Below, one piece after another: positions 25,225 to 37,766 of a stretch of 64,000 nucleotides of DNA. The notes below the pieces were generated by a model. The model saw only the letters and a program-made list of their open reading frames with translations, was not told where the DNA came from and did no database searches. Source of the stretch: Clusia tigrina (Eukaryota; Arthropoda; Insecta; Diptera; Clusiidae); NCBI GenBank assembly GCA_920105625.2, contig OV050030.1, positions 236,995,889 through 237,059,888 of the forward strand. The letters are read 5' to 3'. Made by a program: the position numbers and the translations under genes. Each line of letters starts with the position of its first letter. The stretch's first letter is position 1.

Positions 25225-26008
25225 TTACAAGCATTTGTATGTTGCAAACTTTGATAGGTGTAGGACGTACCGTATAGAAGTTAGGGCCATTTCAAGTTTT
25301 ATCAGTGTTTGATTTGGGACTCAATGGTAGCATAGCTTTGAGCGATAGCTTAAATTGACAAGAGGCTCGACTACTTTATTGTTACAAAATTTCAAGGTTT
25401 TATGACGCTCCAGTAAAAAGTTACAAGCATTTGTATGTTGCAAACTTTGATAGGTGTAGGACGTACCCTATAGAAGTTAGGGCCATTTGAAGTTTTAACA
25501 GTGTTTTATTTGGGACTCAAGGGTAGCATAGCTTTGAGCGATAACTTAAATTGACAAGAGGCTCGAGTACTTTATTGTTACAAAATTTCAAGGTTTTATG
25601 ACGCTCCAGTAAAAAGTTACAAGTATTTGTATGTTGTAAACTTTGATAGGTGTAGGACGTATTGTATAGAAGTTAGGGCCATTTGAAATTTTATCAGTGT
25701 TTGATTTGGGACTCAAGGGTAGCATAGCTTTGAGCGATCGCTTAAATTGACAAGAGGCTCGAGTACTTTATTGTTACAAAATTTCAAGGTTTTATGACGC
25801 GCCAGTAAAAAGTTACAAGCATTTGTATGTTGCAAACTTTGATAGGTGTAGGACGTACCGTATAGAAGTTGGGGCCATTTGAAGTTTTATCAGTGTTTGA
25901 TTTGGGTCTCAAGAAAAGCATAGCTTTGAGCGATAGCTTAAATTGGCAAGAGGCTCGAGTTCTTTATTGTTACAAAATTTCAAGGTTTTATGACGCTCCA
26001 GTAAAAAG
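25225..26008 (+). repeat. Cassette E, copy 1 (4 monomers, 784 bp)
   Basis: Four monomers in fixed order: 'tcaatgg/cgactac'; 'ccctatag/taacag/gttttattt/gataac'; 'tattg/gaaatttt/gatcgc'; 'gttgggg/gtctcaag/ttggcaag/gagttc'. This cassette occurs five times in the window (also 28361, 30516, 33848 and 38355). The third monomer contains the perfect 10-bp palindrome AGCGATCGCT. Confidence 0.9.
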
Positions 26009-27380
26009 TTAAAAGCATTTGTATGTTGCAAACTTTGATAGGTGTAGGACGTACCGTATAGAAGTTAGGGCCATTTGAAGTTTTATTAGTGTTTGATTTG
26101 GGACTCAAGGGTAGCATAGCTTTGAGCGATAGCTTAAATTGACAAGAGGCTCGAGTACTTTATTGTTACAAAATTTCCAGGTTTTATGACGCTCCAGTAA
26201 AAAGTTACAAACATTTGTATGTTGCAAACTTTGATAGGTGTACGGCGTACCGTATAGAAGTTAGGGCCATTTGAAGTTTTATTAGTGTTTGATTTGGGAC
26301 TCAAGGGTTGCATAGCTTTGAGCGATAGCTTAAATTGACAGGAGGCTCGAGTACTTTATTGTTACAAAATTTCAAGGTTTTATGACGCTCCAGTAAAAAG
26401 TTACAAGCATTTGTATGTTGCAAACTTTGATAGGTATAGGATGCACCGTATAGAATTTAGCGCCATTTGAAGCTTTATCCGTGTTTGATTTGGGACTCAA
26501 GTGTAGCATAGCTTTGAGCGATAGCTTAATTTGACAAGAGGCTCGAGTACTTTATTGTTACAAAATTTCAAGGTTTTATGACGCACCAGTAAAAAGTTAC
26601 AAGCATTTGAATGTTGCAAACTTTGATAGGTGTAGGACGTACCGTATAGAAGTTAGGGCCATTTGAAGTTTTCTCAGTGTTTGGTTTGGGACTCAAGGGT
26701 AGCATAGCTTTGAGCGATAGCTTAAATTGACAAGAGGCTCGAGTACTTTATTGTTACTAAATTTCAAGGTTTTATGACGCTCCAGTAAAAAGTTACAAGC
26801 ATTTGTATGTTGCAAACTTTGATAGGTGTAGGACGTACCGTATAGAAGTTGGGGCCATTTGAAGTTTTATCAGTGTTTGATTTGGGACTCAAGGGAAGCA
26901 TAGCTTTGAGCGATAGCTTAAATTGGCAAGAGGCTCGAGTTCTTTATTGTTACAAAATTTCAACGTTTTATGACGCTCCAGTAAAAAGTTAAAAGCATTT
27001 GTATGTTGCAAACTTTGATAGGTGTAGGGCATACCGTATAGAAGTTAGGGCCATTTGAAGTTTTCTCAGTGTTTGATTTGGGACTCAAGGGTACCATAGC
27101 TTTGAGCGATAGCTTAAATTGACAAGAGGCTGGAGTACTTTATTGTTACAAAATTTCCAGGTTTTATGACGCTCCAGTAAAAAGTTACAAGCATTTGTAT
27201 GTTGCAAACTTTGATAGGTGTAGGACGTACCGTATAGAAGTTAGGGCCATTTGAAGTTTTATCAGTGTTTTATTTGGGACTCAAGGGTAGCATGGCTTTG
27301 AGCGATAACTTAAATTGACAAGAGGCTCGAGTACTTTAATGTTACAAAATTTCAAGGTTTTATGACTCTCCAGTAAAAAG
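26009..27380 (+). repeat. Cassette D, copy 3, extended (7 monomers, 1372 bp)
   Basis: Matches 23265-24636 monomer by monomer at +2744. Its first monomer begins 'ttaaaag' (from the end of cassette E) whereas copy 2 begins 'ttacaag', so the junction with cassette E lies inside this monomer. 'gctggag' at 27129 is a private change. Confidence 0.88.
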
Positions 27381-28360
27381 TTACAAGTATTTGTATGTTG
27401 TAAACTTTGATAGGTGTAGGACGTACTGTATAGAAGTTAGGGCCATTTGAAGTTTTATCAGTGTTTGATTTGGGACTCAAGGGTAGCATAGCTTTGAGCG
27501 ACAGCTTAAATTGACAAGTGGCTCGAGTACTTTATTGTTACAAAATTTCAAGGTTTTATGACGCTCCAGTAAAAAGTTACAAGTCTTTGTATGTTGTAAA
27601 CTTTGATAGGTGTAGGACGTACTGTATAGAAGTTAGGGCCATTTGAAATTTTATCAGTGTTTGATTTGGGACTCAAGGGTAGCACAGCTTTGAGCGATAG
27701 CTTAAATTGACAAGAGGCTCGAGTACTTTATTGTTACAAAATTTCAAGGTTTTATGAAGCTCCAGTAAAAAGTTACAAGCATTTGTATGTTGCAAACTTT
27801 GATAGGTATAGGATGCACCGTATAGAATTTAGGGCCATTTGAAGCTTTATCCATGTTTGATTTGGGACTCAAGTGTAGCATAGCTTTGAGCGATAGCTTC
27901 AATTGGCAAGAGGCTCGAGTACTTTATTGTTACAAAATTTCAAGGTTTTATGACGCGCCAGTAAAAAGTTACAAGTATTTGTATGTTGTAAACTTTGATA
28001 GATGTAGGACGTACTATATTGAAATTAGGGCCATTTGAAGTTTTATCAGTGTTTGATTTGGGACTCAAGGGTAGCATAGCTTTGAGCGATAGCTTAAATT
28101 GACAAGAGGCTCGAGTACTTTATTGTTGCAAAATTTCAAGGTTCTATGACGCTCCAGTAAAAAGTTACAAGTATTTGAATGTTGCAAACTTTGATAGGTG
28201 TAGGACGTACCGTATAGAAGTTAGGGCCATTTGAAGTTTTCTCAGTGTTTGATTTGGGACTCAAGGGTAGCATAGCTTTGAGCGATAGCTTAAATTGACA
28301 AGAGGCTCGAGTACTTTATTGTTACAAAATTTCCAGGTTTTATGACGCTCCAGTAAAAAG
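27381..28360 (+). repeat. Five linking monomers, duplicated 51 monomers downstream
   Basis: Holds 'gacagc/aagtggc', 'aagtctttg/cacagc/gaagctcc', 'atgcacc/ttatccatg/agtgtagc/cttcaattgg', 'aagtatttg/tactatattgaaatt' and 'aagtatttgaatg'. The stretch from about 27650, through the following cassette to about 29345, recurs at about 37645-39340 (shift 9994 bp = 51 monomers minus 2 bp). Confidence 0.82.
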
Positions 28361-29144
28361 TTACAAGCATTTGTATGTTGCAAACTTTGATAGGTGTAGG
28401 ACGTACCGTATAGAAGTTAGGGCCATTTCAAGTTTTATCAGTGTTTGATTTGGGACTCAATGGTAGCATAGCTTTGAGCGATAGCTTAAATTGACAAGAG
28501 GCTCGACTACTTTATTGTTACAAAATTTCAAGGTTTTATGACGCTCCAGTAAAAAGTTACAAGCATTTGTATGTTGCAAACTTTGATAGGTGTAGGACGT
28601 ACCCTATAGAAGTTAGGGCCATTTGAAGTTTTAACAGTGTTTTATTTGGGACTCAAGGGTAGCATAGCTTTGAGCGATAACTTAAATTGACAAGAGGCTC
28701 GAGTACTTTATTGTTACAAAATTTCAAGGTTTTATGACGCTCCAGTAAAAAGTTACAAGTATATGTATGTTGTAAACTTTGATAGGTGTAGGACGTATTG
28801 TATAGAAGTTAGGGCCATTTGAAATTTTATCAGTGTTTGATTTGGGACTCAAGGGTAGCATAGCTTTGAGCGATCGCTTAAATTGACAAGAGGCTCGAGT
28901 ACTTTATTGTTACAAAATTTCAAGGTTTTATGACGCGCCAGTAAAAAGTTACAAGCATTTGTATGTTGCAAACTTTGATAGGTGTAGGACGTACCGTATA
29001 GAAGTTGGGGCCATTTGAAGTATTATCAGTGTTTGATTTGGGTCTCAAGAAAAGCATAGCTTTGAGCGATAGCTTAAATTGGCAAGAGGCTCGAGTTCTT
29101 TATTGTTACAAAATTTCAAGGTTTTATGACGCTCCAGTAAAAAG
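28361..29144 (+). repeat. Cassette E, copy 2
   Basis: Matches the first cassette E at +3136 bp (16 monomers), including the 'gtctcaagaaaagc' variant shared only by these two copies; later copies read 'gtctcaaggg'. Followed by a 'ttaaaag/gggcgtacc' monomer. Confidence 0.9.
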
Positions 29145-30515
29145 TTAAAAGCATTTGTATGTTGCAAACTTTGATAGGTGTAGGGCGTACCGTATAGAAG
29201 TTAGGGCCATTTGAAGTTTTCTCAGTGTTTGATTTGGGACTCAAGGGTAGCATAGCTTTGAGCGATAGCTTAAATTTACAAGAGGCTCGAGTACTTTATT
29301 GTTACAAAATTTCCAGGTTTTATGACGCTCCAGTAAAAAGTTACAAGCATTTGTATGTTGCAAACTTTGATAGGTGTAGGACGTATTGTATAGAAGTTAG
29401 GGCCATTTGAAATTTTATCAGTGTTTGATTTGGGACTCAAGGGTAGCATAGCTTTGAGCGATCGCTTAAATTGACAAGAGGCTCGAGTACTTTATTGTTA
29501 CAAAATTTCAAGGTTTTATGACGCTCCAGTAAAAAGTTACAAGCATTTGTATGTTGCAAACTTTGATAGGTGTAGGACGTACCGTATAGAAGTTGGGGCC
29601 ATTTGAAGTTTTATCAGTGTTTTATTTGGGTCTCAAGGGAAGCATAGCTTTGAGCGATAGCTTAAATTGGCAAGAGGCTCGAGTTCTTTATTGTTACAAA
29701 ATTTCAAGGTTTTATGACGCTCCAGTAAAAAGTTAAAAGCATTTGTATGTTGCAAACTTTGATAGGTGTAGGGCGTACCGTATAGAAGTTAGGGCCATTT
29801 GAAGTTTTCTCAGTGTTTGATTTGGGACTCAAGGGTAGCATAGCTTTGAGCGATAGCTTAAATTGACAAGAGGCTCGAGTACTTTATTGTTACAAAATTT
29901 CCAGGTTTTATGACGCTCCAGTAAAAAGTTACAAGCATTTGTATGTTGCAAACTTTGATAGGTGTAGGACGTACCGTATAGAAGTTAGGGCCATTTGAAG
30001 TTGTATCAGTGTTTTATTTGGGACTCAAGGGTAGCATAGCTTTGAGCAATAGCTTAAATTGACAAGAGGCTCGAGTACTTTATTGTTACAAAATTTCCAG
30101 GTTTTATGACGCTCCAGTAAAAAGTTACAAGCATTTGTATGTTGCAAACTTTGATAGGTGTAGGACGTACTGTATAGAAGTTAGGGCCATTTGAAGTTTA
30201 TCAGTGTTTGATTTGGGACTCAAGGCTAGCATAGCTTTAAGCGATAGCTTAAACTGACAAGAGGCTCGAGTACTTTATTGTTACAAAATTTCAAGGTTTT
30301 ATGACGCACCTGTAAAAAGTTACAAGCATTTGAATGTTGCAAACTTTGATAGGTATAGGATGCACCGTATTGAATTTAGGGCCATTTGAAGCTTCATCCG
30401 TGTTTGATTTGGGACACAAGGGTAGCATAGCTTTGAGCGATAGCTTAAATTGACAAGAGGCTCGAGTACTTTATTGTTACAAAATTTCCAGGTTTTATGA
30501 CGCTCCAGTAAAAAG
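29145..30515 (+). repeat. E-type 3-monomer duplication and linking monomers
   Basis: Starts with 'ttaaaag/gggcg/ttctcag', then repeats the last monomers of cassette E: 'gatcgc' at 28872 recurs at 29460, a shift of 588 bp (3 monomers). Then 'gttgtatcag/gagcaatagc', a monomer with a 1-bp deletion ('gaagtttatc' at 30193), and 'gcacctg/gcatttgaatg/agcttcatcc/gggacac'. Repeated at about 34632-36002 (28 monomers away). Confidence 0.85.
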
Positions 30516-31299
30516 TTACAAGCATTTGTATGTTGCAAACTTTGATAGGTGTAGGACGTACCGTATAGAAGTTAGGGCCATTTCAAGTTTTATCAGTGTT
30601 TGATTTGGGACTCAATGGTAGCATAGCTTTGAGCGATAGCTTAAATTGACAAGAGGCTCGACTACTTTATTGTTACAAAATTTCAAGGTTTTATGACGCT
30701 CCAGTAAAAAGTTACAAGCATTTGTATGTTGCAAACTTTGATAGGTGTAGGACGTACCCTATAGAAGTTAGGGCCATTTGAAGTTTTAACAGTGTTTTAT
30801 TTGGGACTCAAGGGTGGCATAGCTTTGAGCGATAACTTAAATTGACAAGAGGCTCGAGTACTTTATTGTTACAAAATTTCAAGGTTTTATGACGCTCCAG
30901 TAAAAAGTTACAAGTATTTGTATGTTGTAAACTTTGATAGGTATAGGACGTATTGTATAGAAGTTAGGGCCATTTGAAATTTTATCAGTGTTTGATTTGG
31001 GACTCAAGGGTAGCATAGCTTTGAGCGATCGCTTAAATTGACAAGAGGCTCGAGTACTTTATTGTTACAAAATTTCAAGGTTTTATGACGCTCCAGTAAA
31101 AAGTTACAAGCATTTGTATGTTGCAAACTTTGATAGGTGTAGGACGTACCGTATAGAAGTTGGGGCCATTTGAAGTTTTATCAGTGTTTGATTTGGGTCT
31201 CAAGGGAAGCATAGCTTTGAGCGATAGCTTAAATTGGCAAGAGGCTCGAGTTCTTTATTGTTACAAAATTTCAAGGTTTTATGACGCTCCAGTAAAAAG
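30516..31299 (+). repeat. Cassette E, copy 3
   Basis: Same four monomers; 'tcaatgg' anchor at 30613 (C of CAATGG). Lies 11 monomers minus 1 bp (2155 bp) after copy 2. Private change 'ggtggc' near 30816. Confidence 0.9.
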
Positions 31300-31887
31300 T
31301 TAAAAGCATTTGTATGTTGCAAACTTTGATAGGTGTAGGGCGTACCGTATAGAAGTTAGGGCCATTTGAAGTTTTCTCAGTGTTTGATTTGGGACTCAAG
31401 GGTAGCATAGCTTTGAGCGATAGCCTAAATTGACAAGAGGCTCGAGTACTTTATTGTTACAAAATTTCCAGGTTTTATGACGCTCCAGTAAAAAGTTACA
31501 AGCATTTGTATGTTGCAAACTTTGATAGGTGTAGGACGTATTGTATAGAAGTTAGGGCCATTTGAAATTTTATCAGTGTTTGATTTGGGACTCAAGGGTA
31601 GCATAGCTTTGAGCGATCGCTTAAATTGACAAGAGGCTCGAGCACTTTATTGTTACAAAATTTCAAGGTTTTATGACGCTCCAGTAAAAAGTTACAAGCA
31701 TTTGTATGTTGCAAACTTTGATAGGTGTAGGACGTACCGTATAGAAGTTGGGGCCATTTGAAGTTTTATCAGTGTTTTATTTGGGTCTCAAGGGAAGCAT
31801 AGCTTTGAGCGATAGCTTAAATTGGCAAGAGGCTCGAGTACTTTATTGTTACAAAATTTCCAGGTTTTATGACGCTCCAGTAAAAAG
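31300..31887 (+). repeat. Second E-type 3-monomer duplication
   Basis: 'ttaaaag/gggcg', 'tattg/gatcgc' (31615) and 'gttgggg/gttttatttgggtctc' repeat the end of cassette E at +588. The third monomer is chimeric: after 'ttggcaagaggctcgag' it reads 'tac' and 'ttccagg' instead of 'ttc' and 'tcaagg', marking the junction with block F at about 31825. Confidence 0.85.
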
Positions 31888-33651
31888 TTACAAGCATTTG
31901 TATATTGAAAACTTTGATAGGTATAGGACGTACCGTATAGAAGTAAGGGCCATTTGAAGTTTTATCAGTGTTTTATTTGGGACTCAAGGGTAGCATAGCT
32001 TTGAGCCATAACTTAAATTGACAAGAGGCTCGAGTACTTTATTGTTACAAAATTTCAAGGATTTATGACGTTCCAGTAAAAATTTACAAGTATTTGTATG
32101 TTGAAAACTTTGATAGGTATAGGACGTACTGTATAGAAGTTAGGGCCATTTGAAGTTTTATCAGTATTTGATTTGGGACTCAAGGGTAGCATAGCTTTAA
32201 GCGATAGCTTAAATTGACAAGAGGCTCGAGTACTTTATTGTTACAAAATTTCAATATTTTATGACGCTCCAATAAAAAGTTACAAGCATTTGAATGTTGC
32301 AAACTTTGATAAGTGTAGGACGTACCGTATAGAAGTTAGGGCCATTTGAAGTTTTATCAGTGTTTGATTTGGGACTCAAGGGTAGCATAGCTTTGAGCTA
32401 TAGCTTAAATTGACAAGAGTCTCGAGTAGTTTATTGTTACAAAATTTGAAGGTTTTATGACGCTCCAGTAAAAAGTTACAAGCATTTGTATGTTGCAAAC
32501 TTTGAAAGGAGTAGGACGTACCGTATAGAAGTTAGGGCCATTTGAAGTTTTCTCAGTGTTTGATTTGGGACTCAAGGGTAGCATAGCTTTGAGCGATAAC
32601 TTAAATTGACAAGAGGCTCGAGTACTTTATTGTTACAAAATTTCAAGGCTTTATGACGCTCCAGTAAAAAGTTACAAGTATTTGTATGTTGTAAACTTTG
32701 ATAGGTGTAGGACGTACTGTATAGAAGTTAGGGCCATTTGAAGTTTTATCAGTGTTTGATTTGGGACTCAAGGGTAGCATAGCTTTAAGCGATAGCTTAA
32801 ATTGACAAGAGGCTCGAGTACTTTATTGTTACAAAATTTCAAGGTTTTATGACGCACCTGTAAAAAGTTACAAGCATTTGAATGTTGCAAACTTTGAGAG
32901 GTATAGGATGCACCGTATAGAATTTAGGGCCATTTGAAGCTTTATCCGTGTTTGATTTGGGACTCAAGGGTAGCATAGCTTTGAGCGATAGCTTAAATTG
33001 ACAAGAGGCTCGAGTACTTTATTGTTACAAAATTTCAAGGTTTTATGACGCTCCAGTAAAAAGTTACAAGCATTTGAATATTGCAAACTTTGATAAGTGT
33101 AGGACGTACCGTATAAAAGTTAGGGCCATTTGAAGTTTTATCAGTGGTTTATTTGGGACTCAAGGGTAGCATAGCTTTGAGCTATAGCTTAAATTGGAAA
33201 GATTCTCGAGTTCTTTATTGTTACAAAATTTCAAGCTTCTATGACGCTCCAGTAAAAAGTTACAAGCATTTGAATGTTGCAAACTTTGATAAGTGTAGGA
33301 CGTACCGTATAAAAGTTAGGGCAATTTGAAGTTTTATGAGTGGTTTATTTGGGACTCAAGGGTAGCATAGCTTTGAGCTATAGCTTAAATTGGAAAGATT
33401 CTCGAGTTCTTTATTGTTACAAAATTTCAAGCTTTTATGACGCTCCAGTAAAAAGTTACAAGCATTTGTATGTTGTAAACTTTGATAGGTGTAGGACGTA
33501 CTGTATAGAAGTTAGGGCCATTTGAAATTTTATCAGTGTTTGATTTGGGACTCAAGGGTAGCATAGCTTTAAGCGATAGCTTAAACTGACAAGAGGCTCG
33601 AGTACTTTATTGTTACAAAATTTCAAGGTTTTATGAAGCTCCAGTAAAAAG
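31888..33651 (+). repeat. Block F, copy 1 (9 monomers, 1764 bp)
   Basis: Markers: 'gaaaac/ggtatagg/gaagtaagg/gagccataac'; 'gatttatgacgttcc'; 'ttcaatatttt/ccaataa'; 'gagctatagc'; 'ttgaaaggag/gataac'; 'gagaggtatagg/atgcacc'; then two adjacent near-identical monomers (33064 and 33260) with 'ggtttattt', 'gagctatagc' and 'ggaaagattctcgag'. Recurs at 36003-37766, shift 4115 bp (21 monomers minus 1 bp). Confidence 0.9.
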
Positions 33652-33847
33652 TTACAAGCATTTGAATGTTGCAAACTTTGATAGGTATAGGATGCACCGT
33701 ATTGAATTTAGGGCCATTTGAAGCTTCATCCGTGTTTGATTTGGGACACAAGGGTAGCATAGCTTTGAGCGATAGCTTAAATTGACAAGAGGCTCGAGTA
33801 CTTTATTGTTACAAAATTTCCAGGTTTTATGACGCTCCAGTAAAAAG
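33652..33847 (+). repeat. Linking monomer ahead of cassette E copy 4
   Basis: Carries 'gcatttgaatg', 'gcaccgtattg', 'agcttcatcc', 'gggacac' and 'ttccagg'. Same as the monomers at about 30320 and 35807 (17 and 11 monomers away). Confidence 0.85.
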
Positions 33848-34631
33848 TTACAAGCATTTGTATGTTGCAAACTTTGATAGGTGTAGGACGTACCGTATAG
33901 AAGTTAGGGCCATTTCAAGTTTTATCAGTGTTTGATTTGGGACTCAATGGTAGCATAGCTTTGAGCGATAGCTTAAATTGACAAGAGGCTCGACTACTTT
34001 ATTGTTACAAAATTTCAAGGTTTTATGACGCTCCAGTAAAAAGTTACAAGCATTTGTATGTTGCAAACTTTGATAGGTGTAGGACGTACCCTATAGAAGT
34101 TAGGGCCATTTGAAGTTTTAACAGTGTTTTATTTGGGACTCAAGGGTAGCATAGCTTTGAGCGATAACTTAAATTGACAAGAGGCTCGAGTACTTTATTG
34201 TTACAAAATTTCAATGTTTTATGACGCTCCAGTAAAAAGTTACAAGTATTTGTATGTTGTAAACTTTGATAGGTGTAGGACGTATTGTATAGAAGTTAGG
34301 GCCATTTGAAATTTTATCAGTGTTTGATTTGGGACTCAAGGGTAGCATAGCTTTGAGCGATCGCTTAAATTGACAAGAGGCTCGAGTACTTTATTGTTAC
34401 AAAATTTCAAGGTTTTATGACGCTCCAGTAAAAAGTTACAAGCATTTGTATGTTGCAAACTTTGATAGGTGTAGGACGTACCGTATAGAAGTTGGGGCCA
34501 TTTGAAGTTTTATCAGTGTTTGATTTGGGTCTCAAGGGAAGCATAGCTTTGAGCGATAGCTTAAATTGGCAAGAGGCTCGAGTTCTTTATTGTTACAAAA
34601 TTTCAAGGTTTTATGACGCTCCAGTAAAAAG
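33848..34631 (+). repeat. Cassette E, copy 4
   Basis: Matches copy 3 at +3332 bp (17 monomers) and copy 2 at about +5488 bp (28 monomers). Anchor CAATGG at 33945. Private change 'caatgtttt' near 34212. Confidence 0.9.
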
Positions 34632-36002
34632 TTAAAAGCATTTGTATGTTGCAAACTTTGATAGGTGTAGGGCGTACCGTATAGAAGTTAGGGCCATTTG
34701 AAGTTTTCTCAGTGTTTGATTTGGGACTCAAGGGTAGCATAGCTTTGAGCGATAGCCTAAATTGACAAGAGGCTCGAGTACTTTATTGTTACAAAATTTC
34801 CAGGTTTTATGACGCTCCAGTAAAAAGTTACAAGCATTTGTATGTTGCAAACTTTGATAGGTGTAGGACGTATTGTATAGAAGTTAGGGCCATTTGAAAT
34901 TTTATCAGTGTTTGATTTGGGACTCAAGGGTAGCATAGCTTTGAGCGATCGCTTAAATTGACAAGAGGCTCGAGTACTTTATTGTTACAAAATTTCAAGG
35001 TTTTATGACGCTCCAGTAAAAAGTAACAAGCATTTGTATGTTGCAAACTTTGATAGGTGTAGGACGTACCGTATAGAAGTTGGGGCCATTTGAAGTTTTA
35101 TCAGTGTTTTATTTGGGTCTCAAGGGAAGCATAGCTTTGAGCGATAGCTTAAATTGGCAAGAGGCTCGAGTTCTTTATTGTTACAAAATTTCAAGGTTTT
35201 ATGACGCTCCAGTAAAAAGTTAAAAGCATTTGTATGTTGCAAACTTTGATAGGTGTAGGGCGTACCGTATAGAAGTTAGGGCCATTTGAAGTTTTCTCAG
35301 TGTTTGATTTGGGACTCAAGGGTAGCATAGCTTTGAGCGATAGCTTAAATTGACAAGAGGCTCGAGTACTTTATTGTTACAAAATTTCCAGGTTTTATGA
35401 CGCTCCAGTAAAAAGTTACAAGCATTTGTATGTTGCAAACTTTGATAGGTGTAGGACGTACCGTATAGAAGTTAGGGCCATTTGAAGTTGTATCAGTGTT
35501 TTATTTGGGACTCAAGGGTAGCATAGCTTTGAGCAATAGCTTAAATTGACAAGAGGCTCGAGTACTTTATTGTTACAAAATTTCCAGGTTTTATGACGCT
35601 CCAGTAAAAAGTTACAAGCATTTGTATGTTGCAAACTTTGATAGGTGTAGGACGTACTGTATAGAAGTTAGGGCCATTTGAAGTTTATCAGTGTTTGATT
35701 TGGGACTCAAGGCTAGCATAGCTTTAAGCGATAGCTTAAACTGACAAGAGGCTCGAGTACTTTATTGTTACAAAATTTCAAGGTTTTATGACGCACCTGT
35801 AAAAAGTTATAAGCATTTGAATGTTGCAAACTTTGATAGGTATAGGATGCACCGTATTGAATTTAGGGCCATTTGAAGCTTCATCCGTGTTTGATTTGGG
35901 ACACAAGGGTAGCATAGCTTTGAGCGATAGCTTAAATTGACAAGAGGCTCGAGTACTTTATTGTTACAAAATTTCCAGGTTTTATGACGCTCCAGTAAAA
36001 AG
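34632..36002 (+). repeat. Repeat of the 29145-30515 stretch
   Basis: Seven monomers matching about 29145-30515 at +5487/5488, including the 588-bp E-type duplication ('gatcgc' at 34947), 'gttgtatcag/gagcaatagc', the same 1-bp deletion ('gaagtttatc' at 35680) and 'agcttcatcc/gggacac'. The shared deletion proves common descent. Confidence 0.88.
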
Positions 36003-37766
36003 TTACAAGCATTTGTATATTGCAAACTTTGATAGGTATAGGACGTACCGTATAGAAGTAAGGGCCATTTGAAGTTTTATCAGTGTTTTATTTGGGACTC
36101 AAGGGTAGCATAGCTTTGAGCCATAACTTAAATTGACAAGAGGCTCGAGTACTTTATTGTTACAAAATTTCAAGGATTTATGACGTTCCAGTCAAAAGTT
36201 ACAAGTATTTGTATGTTGAAAACTTTGATAGGTATAGGACGTACTGTATAGAAGTTAGGGCCATTTGAAGTTTTATCAGTATTTGATTTGGGACTCAAGG
36301 GTAGCATAGCTTTAAGCGATAGCTTAAATTGACAAGAGGCTCGAGTACTTTATTGTTACAAAATTTCAATATTTTATGACGCTCCAATAAAAAGTTACAA
36401 GCATTTGAATGTTGCAAACTTTGATAAGTGTAGGACGTACCGTATAGAAGTTAGGGCCATTTGAAGTTTTATCAGTGTTTGATTTGGGACTCAACTGTAG
36501 CATAGCTTTGAGCTATAGCTTAAATTGACAAGAGTCTCGAGTACTTTATTGTTACAAAATTTGAAGGTTTTATGACGCTCCAGTAAAAAGTTACAAGCAT
36601 TTGTATGTTGCAAACTTTGAAAGGAGTAGGACGTACCGTATAGAAGTTAGGGCCATTTGAAGTTTTCTCAGTGTTTGATTTGGGACTCAAGGGTAGCATA
36701 GCTTTGAGCGATAACTTAAATTGACAAGAGGCTCGAGTACTTTATTGTTACAAAATTTCAAGGCTTTATGACGCTCCAGTAAAAAGTTACAAGTATTTGT
36801 ATGTTGTAAACTTTGATAGGTGTAGGACGTACTGTATAGAAGTTAGGGCCATTTGAAGTTTTATCAGTGTTTGATTTGGGACTCAAGGGTAGCATAGCTT
36901 TAAGCGATAGCTTAAATTGACAAGAGGCTCGAGTACTTTATTGTTACAAAATTTCAAGGTTTTATGACGCACCTGTAAAAAGTTACAAGCATTTGAATGT
37001 TGCAAACTTTGAGAGGTATAGGATGCACCGTATAGAACTTAGGGCCATTTGAAGCTTTATCCGTGTTTGATTTGGGACTCAAGGGTAGCATAGCTTTGAG
37101 CGATAGCTTAAATTGACAAGAGGCTCGAGTACTTTATTGTTACAAAATTTCAAGGTTTTATGACGCTCCAGTAAAAAGTTACAAGCATTTGAATATTGCA
37201 AACTTTGATAAGTGTAGGACGTACCGTATAAAAGTTAGGGCCATTTGAAGTTTTATCAGTGGTTTATTTGGGACTCAAGGGTAGCATAGCTTTGAGCTAT
37301 AGCTTAAATTGGAAAGATTCTCGAGTTCTTTATTGTTACAAAATTTCAAGGTTCTATGACGCTCCAGTAAAAAGTTACAAGCATTTGAATGTTGCAAACT
37401 TTGATAAGTGTAGGACGTACCGTATAAAAGTTAGGGCAATTTGAAGTTTTATGAGTGGTTTATTTGGGACTCAAGGGTAGCATAGCTTTGAGCTATAGCT
37501 TAAATTGGAAAGATTCTCGAGTTCTTTATTGTTACAAAATTTCAAGCTTTTATGACGCTCCAGTAAAAAGTTACAAGCATTTGTATGTTGTAAACTTTGA
37601 TAGGTGTAGGACGTACTGTATAGAAGTTAGGGCCATTTGAAATTTTATCAGTGTTTGATTTGGGACTCAAGGGTAGCACAGCTTTGAGCGATAGCTTAAA
37701 TTGACAAGAGGCTCGAGTACTTTATTGTTACAAAATTTCAAGGTTTTATGAAGCTCCAGTAAAAAG
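36003..37766 (+). repeat. Block F, copy 2 (9 monomers)
   Basis: Same order of markers as copy 1, including the two adjacent 'ggaaagattctcgag' monomers (37179 and 37375). The last monomer (37571-37766) is chimeric: left half as in copy 1, right half ('cacagctttgag', 'gaagctcc') as in the 27.6-kb stretch. Confidence 0.9.
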
